NCBI RefSeq assembly: GCF_014644295.1
Contig: NZ_BMKK01000005.1
Location: 434,001 to 498,000 of the forward strand
Direction of reading: 5' to 3'
DNA from: Emticicia aquatilis
Lineage (GTDB): Bacteria; Bacteroidota; Bacteroidia; Cytophagales; Spirosomataceae
DNA length: 64,000 bases
The position numbers and the translations under genes are program-made. The notes beneath the pieces were generated by a model. It made no database searches. It had not been told where the DNA came from and saw only the letters and a program-made list of their open reading frames with translations. Shown here piece after piece: positions 60,995 to 64,000 of this stretch; position 1 is the first letter of the stretch; each line of letters starts with the position of its first letter.

Positions 60995-61834
60995 ATGGAC
61001 GAGCTTAATTTTTTGCGTAAAAAAACAGGCATGACAATCGGAAGGGCATGGATGTTGATGGTTTCGTGTGTGATAATCTTTCTTTTTGGTTCGGGAGTTA
61101 TCGGAGTAATTGCTGGAATTGCTGGGTATAATCATATCCAACAAAATGGTTTTCTTGAAAAAGGAGTGTTGGTTCTGATGGCTTTGATTCTGATGATTTC
61201 AAGTCTATGGGGATTTTTCATCAACAAAAAACAACTTCCTTTCTTTAATAAACAACCTCTTTCTATTACTTTATCTTGCTTAGCAATTGCTTTAGCTTGG
61301 AGTTTTATTAGCCCTCTTATTGTCGATTTTCTACCTTTCGATGAAACCGCAGCCGATGGCTTCGAACGAATCGGCATGGATTTTATCTTGGGTATTGCCG
61401 TCACTATACTTTTTACCTTTCTGCAAATTGGGGTTGTTGGCCACGGTTTACTGAAAAACTACCTTTTTAAGCAAGTTATTCTGACAGTTGCGGCCGTCAG
61501 TATCGTGATGGTTATTCCACAAGCCGTCATTGGCTTAGTCTTCCAGACCCTCATTATGTTTTATATCTATTACCGAACGGCATCTTTTCAGCTTCCACTA
61601 ATAATGACAGCCACATATAGTATCGTAGAAGATTCTTTTAAGTGGAGATTAGGGGGAAATATTGTCACAAAAAATTATATTAGACTTCACCTGACACCCA
61701 ATGACAATATCTATTACGTAGGCTTGCTTATTGCTTTTTGTGTGATTTTGGCGGGTCTATACTTCATAAAACAGCAAACTACGCCCATCAGTTGGCAGCG
61801 TCCCGAAGAAGACGAAGATATTGCCCTCTTATAA
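60995..61834 (+). CDS. Multi-helix membrane protein of unknown function
   Basis: A 279-residue protein with about seven hydrophobic helices (AWMLMVSCVIIFLFGSGVIG near 18-37, ITLSCLAIALAWSFISPLIV, DFILGIAVTILFTFLQIG, VILTVAAVSIVMVIPQAVIG, YVGLLIAFCVILAGLYFI) and an acidic C-terminal tail (RPEEDEDIALL). I see no CPBP-type EExxxR motif, so it is not assigned to that family. ATG 60995 follows a canonical promoter; the longer reading would include the promoter itself. Confidence 0.7.
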   Translation: MDELNFLRKKTGMTIGRAWMLMVSCVIIFLFGSGVIGVIAGIAGYNHIQQNGFLEKGVLVLMALILMISSLWGFFINKKQLPFFNKQPLSITLSCLAIALAWSFISPLIVDFLPFDETAADGFERIGMDFILGIAVTILFTFLQIGVVGHGLLKNYLFKQVILTVAAVSIVMVIPQAVIGLVFQTLIMFYIYYRTASFQLPLIMTATYSIVEDSFKWRLGGNIVTKNYIRLHLTPNDNIYYVGLLIAFCVILAGLYFIKQQTTPISWQRPEEDEDIALL

Positions 61835-61856
61835 GTTTTCCAGTACCATTCTTTTC

Positions 61857-61889
61857 AAAACTCATGGCTTTAGCGTCATGAGTTTTTTG
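61857..61889 (+). terminator. Rho-independent terminator
   Basis: AAAACTCATG (61857-61866) and CATGAGTTTT (61877-61886), then T-rich. Confidence 0.85.
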
Positions 61890-61909
61890 TTTTCACACCA
61901 TTTTCTGAG

Positions 61910-61975
61910 TTCATCACACGGTTCTGAGACTTCGTCACATCTGTTTTCTACACTGTTTTTCTTGCTATACTTTTG
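61910..61975 (+). promoter_or_regulatory. LytTR-like double site plus promoter, copy 2
   Basis: Half-sites TTCATCACA (61910-61918) and TTCGTCACA (61931-61939), 21 bp apart; TTTTC at 61944-61948, 4 bases on; 19-bp spacer; TACTTTTG (61968-61975) followed by AATCAACAAA. Spacing is identical to copy 1. Target: the lipoprotein gene at 62039. Confidence 0.75.
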
Positions 61976-62038
61976 AATCAACAAACAACAACATAATAAT
62001 TTATCCAACAAAAACGGCGGTTATTCGCTCACAAAATT

Positions 62039-62320
62039 ATGAAAACGAAATCAATCTTATTCGCAGCTTTAGTAACACTTACATTCGCTACAACTTCTTG
62101 CCAAGACGAGAGCATCAGTCCTTCGATTATAGACTACCGTTCGGGCGAAACTATGAGCAGTAGCACAGAATCAAAAACTTTAATTGATGGAAATGAGGCT
62201 TTGATTGATGAACAAACAACGCCAAATCAAGAAATAAAAAACACAACTAAGCCAGTACTTAATAAATCCAACAACGTCCCGGTCAATATCATGCAAATTG
62301 ATAGCGATGAAGTAAAATAA
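62039..62320 (+). CDS. Small lipoprotein
   Basis: A 93-residue protein. The signal peptide MKTKSILFAALVTLTFATTS ends in a lipobox with Cys at residue 21, so the protein is lipid-anchored. The mature part is Ser/Thr/Asn-rich and probably disordered. No family recognised. It has the second copy of the shared promoter module. Confidence 0.75.
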   Translation: MKTKSILFAALVTLTFATTSCQDESISPSIIDYRSGETMSSSTESKTLIDGNEALIDEQTTPNQEIKNTTKPVLNKSNNVPVNIMQIDSDEVK

Positions 62321-62353
62321 TAAGCACTCACTTACATAAACCTAACAAGAGAA

Positions 62354-62533
62354 ATGAAAAAGTTTGAAATTATCAGAGTGTCAGATTGGTGGTCAACAAG
62401 TTCGTTGATGGAGAAAGCCGAAAACACAGCCAATCAAAAAAGCCAAGAAGGCTACCAAATTGTCAATATTTCTTTTGGTTATAGCATTTGGTTGGCTCCA
62501 TCAGCCTATATCACCATAACAAAAGCAGCATAG
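62354..62533 (+). CDS. 59-residue DUF4177-like protein
   Basis: MKKFEIIRVSDWWSTSSLME starts a 59-residue cytosolic protein. The pattern FEIIRV, a helix (EKAENTANQKSQEGYQIVNI), then AYITITK resembles the one-domain DUF4177 fold, in which GYQIVN-type segments are conserved. It lies 33 bp after the lipoprotein gene, so they probably share a transcript. It is too short for many gene finders. The next double regulatory site begins at the base after its stop codon. Confidence 0.7.
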   Translation: MKKFEIIRVSDWWSTSSLMEKAENTANQKSQEGYQIVNISFGYSIWLAPSAYITITKAA

Positions 62534-62599
62534 TTCATCACAAATTTGAGGGAGTTCATCACAACGTTTTTTAAGAAAAAGCAATTTTAAACAAATTTG
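62534..62599 (+). promoter_or_regulatory. LytTR-like double site plus promoter, copy 3
   Basis: Half-sites TTCATCACA (62534-62542) and TTCATCACA (62555-62563) are identical and 21 bp apart. TTTTT at 62568-62572, 4 bases on; 19-bp spacer; CAAATTTG (62592-62599), one mismatch to TAnnTTTG. The geometry is that of copies 1 and 2. Targets: the gene at 62626 and those behind it. Confidence 0.75.
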
Positions 62600-62625
62600 A
62601 AACAAGAAATCTAACACTTACCATT

Positions 62626-62874
62626 ATGAGATATTTAACGCTTAACATCAACCCAAACGCTCGAATAGACATTGACAATGATATTTGGGGAAAAGAAACC
62701 ATTAGATACAACGGCGAGATTGTTTCGGAAAAGAGTTCAGTTTTTGGTTCAGTTCACTCTTTTGAAAAAGAAGAAAATGGCGAAATAGCCAAATATGAAA
62801 TCAGAATCAGTCTGAAATTTTTAAGAATCGGTTTCGACATTTTCAGAAACAACCAAGCAATTCTTTTAAACTAA
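62626..62874 (+). CDS. Hypothetical protein
   Basis: An 82-residue cytosolic, beta-rich protein (MRYLTLNINPNARIDIDNDI, FGSVHSFEKEENGEIAKYEI). No family recognised. It is the first gene of a probable four-gene unit (gaps 7, 16 and 22 bp) transcribed from copy 3 of the shared promoter module. Confidence 0.7.
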   Translation: MRYLTLNINPNARIDIDNDIWGKETIRYNGEIVSEKSSVFGSVHSFEKEENGEIAKYEIRISLKFLRIGFDIFRNNQAILLN

Positions 62875-62881
62875 CAATACT

Positions 62882-63385
62882 ATGAAATGGGTTAAAGATA
62901 ATTCGGAAACAAATTATGTGCTAAAGTATAATGATGAAGTAATCTTAGAAATGCACTTTGATTATGGCAAAAAAGGTGTAAAAGCTATTTGCCAAAGTAT
63001 TACTGAAACATTTGTTATTGAAACCGAAAGCTTTTGGAAAAGTAATGTTCTCATCAAAGAAAATGAAATCATTATTGCTAAAACCACCACTGATAAATGG
63101 TATAGCAGCCTTAGCACGTTGGACATAAAAGAGCAGAAAATCAAGTTTAAATTTCGGAATAACCCATTGGCAGAAATAGTATTTTTTACTGAAACCGAAG
63201 AAAATTTACTACTTTCCTGCGGCTTAAAATCCGACAAAAAAGGAATGATAGAAACAGTACTGAATGTTGGAGCAAACCTTACCGAAAACCCCATAAAGAA
63301 CTATCTATTAGCACTTTGTTGGTATATATTCAAACCTATTGCAGAAGAAAACACAGTTGATGCCCTTACATTGATAATTTCATAA
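62882..63385 (+). CDS. Hypothetical protein with C-terminal hydrophobic segment
   Basis: A 167-residue protein. The first 130 residues are beta-rich (NYVLKYNDEVILEMHFDYGK, SVTE-like SITETFVIETESFWK). A C-terminal helix (NYLLALCWYIFKPI) could anchor it to the membrane. The gene starts 7 bp after its neighbour and precedes two membrane protein genes. Family unknown. Confidence 0.65.
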   Translation: MKWVKDNSETNYVLKYNDEVILEMHFDYGKKGVKAICQSITETFVIETESFWKSNVLIKENEIIIAKTTTDKWYSSLSTLDIKEQKIKFKFRNNPLAEIVFFTETEENLLLSCGLKSDKKGMIETVLNVGANLTENPIKNYLLALCWYIFKPIAEENTVDALTLIIS

Positions 63386-63401
63386 CTATATCTTTTAGAC
63401 A

Positions 63402-63767
63402 ATGGAAACAACTACTAAACAAGACAAATTACTTTTCTTCGGAATCTCGTTTGCGGCTTTGGCGGCTCTAATATTCATTATCAATTATGTAAATCCGATT
63501 ACGGGCTTTGGTGTAGCATATATCTTTCTTTTAGCAATACTCTTAGCGGGTATTATCACGGTATTAAAATTTGATTTCGCCAAAATCACTGAAAAGTATA
63601 AGAGTACAAATCCTTATCTAATTTCAGGTATCTTTTGGAGTGCTTTAGCAATAATGAAATGGCTAAAATACATCCGAAAAGATAATTTCGACTGGATTAT
63701 TGCTTCTTTATTCGCACTGGTAGCTATTATTAATTGGATAAGTTATTTCAAAAAATCCAATAAATAA
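63402..63767 (+). CDS. Four-helix membrane protein
   Basis: A 121-residue protein with four hydrophobic helices (LFFGISFAALAALIFIINYV, FGVAYIFLLAILLAGIITVL, a third near 75-90 and DWIIASLFALVAIINWISYF). No family recognised. It is co-directional with the flanking genes, 16 bp after the previous stop. Confidence 0.7.
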   Translation: METTTKQDKLLFFGISFAALAALIFIINYVNPITGFGVAYIFLLAILLAGIITVLKFDFAKITEKYKSTNPYLISGIFWSALAIMKWLKYIRKDNFDWIIASLFALVAIINWISYFKKSNK

Positions 63768-63789
63768 GCTACTAAATCCACACCATAAC

Positions 63790-64000
63790 ATGGAAAAAAG
63801 CCTTAATTTCGCCCCAAAACCAATTAACCAACCAATGGAGTTTTCGTTTGGAAATATTTTTACTAAAGCATACTGGAAAGAAACGGTTATTCCTTTCGCA
63901 AAAAAACATTGGATAATTATTGTAGCGGTTTTAACGGCTATAAGCGTAGCTCACACTATTTGGTATTTCAGCTATTCTCATCCACTTTCAACAATTGTAG
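63790..64000 (+). CDS. Membrane protein, 5' part only
   Basis: ATG at 63790 (MEKSLNFAPKPINQPMEFSF) opens a frame that runs off the window. A polar N-terminus of about 40 residues precedes a hydrophobic helix (WIIIVAVLTAISVAHTIWYF). The start of the gene is clear; function cannot be told from 70 residues. Confidence 0.65.
   Translation, partial: MEKSLNFAPKPINQPMEFSFGNIFTKAYWKETVIPFAKKHWIIIVAVLTAISVAHTIWYFSYSHPLSTIV

Overview
The window looks like a chromosomal segment of a Bacteroidota bacterium, most likely a Cytophagales relative (inference). The evidence is an AT-rich base composition, almost no Shine-Dalgarno sequences, promoters of the Bacteroidota type (TTTG, about 19 bp, TAnnTTTG), many Sec signal peptides ending in FAQ or YAQ, TTG and GTG starts, and families typical of the phylum (DUF1080, BatA, 3-coathanger stack, fused 2-oxoacid:ferredoxin oxidoreductase, F390-synthetase-like). 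No phage, insertion sequence or CRISPR array is visible. There are many short palindromic intergenic repeats.

Layout. 0-3 kb: HU C-terminus, a TPR protein, a 29-residue AURKAIP1/COX24-type ribosomal protein that is easily missed, and ribonuclease E/G. 3-10 kb: an exported sugar-degradation block with two DUF1080 proteins, a GHL6-type glycosidase and a sorbosone-dehydrogenase-like propeller fused to cytochrome c. 10-12.6 kb: an anchored non-specific nuclease and a retropepsin-PDZ protein. 12.9-19.5 kb: six co-directional genes (epimerase/reductase, MBL hydrolase, F390-synthetase-like adenylating enzyme, KAS III, Rieske oxygenase, BtaA-like transferase) that look like an uncharacterised lipid or lipid-like product pathway. 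19.6-31.4 kb: M16 protease, a nucleotidyltransferase-like pair, tRNA-Arg(CCG), a charged-repeat secreted protein, thioesterase, TPMT-type methyltransferase, a decayed amidase, a DUF4143 ATPase, rhodanese, penicillin acylase and a small membrane protein. 31.5-34.4 kb: OmpH/Skp chaperone, TatC, small membrane and broken genes, and a ferredoxin-CDGSH protein. 34.5-41 kb: large secreted propeller proteins, including a hydrazine-synthase-alpha-like protein with one heme c. 41-49 kb: three-subunit proton-translocating transhydrogenase next to a GltD-like ferredoxin oxidoreductase and both subunits of a 2-oxoacid:ferredoxin oxidoreductase, a redox-balancing block. 49-60 kb: surface repeat proteins, an unrecognised TIM-barrel-like protein, an exported FAD oxidoreductase, a TolB-like propeller and a BatA protein. 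60-64 kb: small membrane proteins, a lipoprotein and unknown proteins.

The most striking signal is in the last 4 kb. Three separate promoters carry the same module: two TTCRTCACA-like half-sites exactly 21 bp apart, 4 bp, a TTTTC/TTTTT -33 element, a 19-bp spacer and a TAnnTTTG-like -7 box. The 9 + 12 + 9 layout and GTTCRT core match what is known for LytTR-family response regulators, so the small unknown genes downstream look like one coordinated regulon. The second candidate novel system is the 12.9-19.5 kb biosynthetic cluster.
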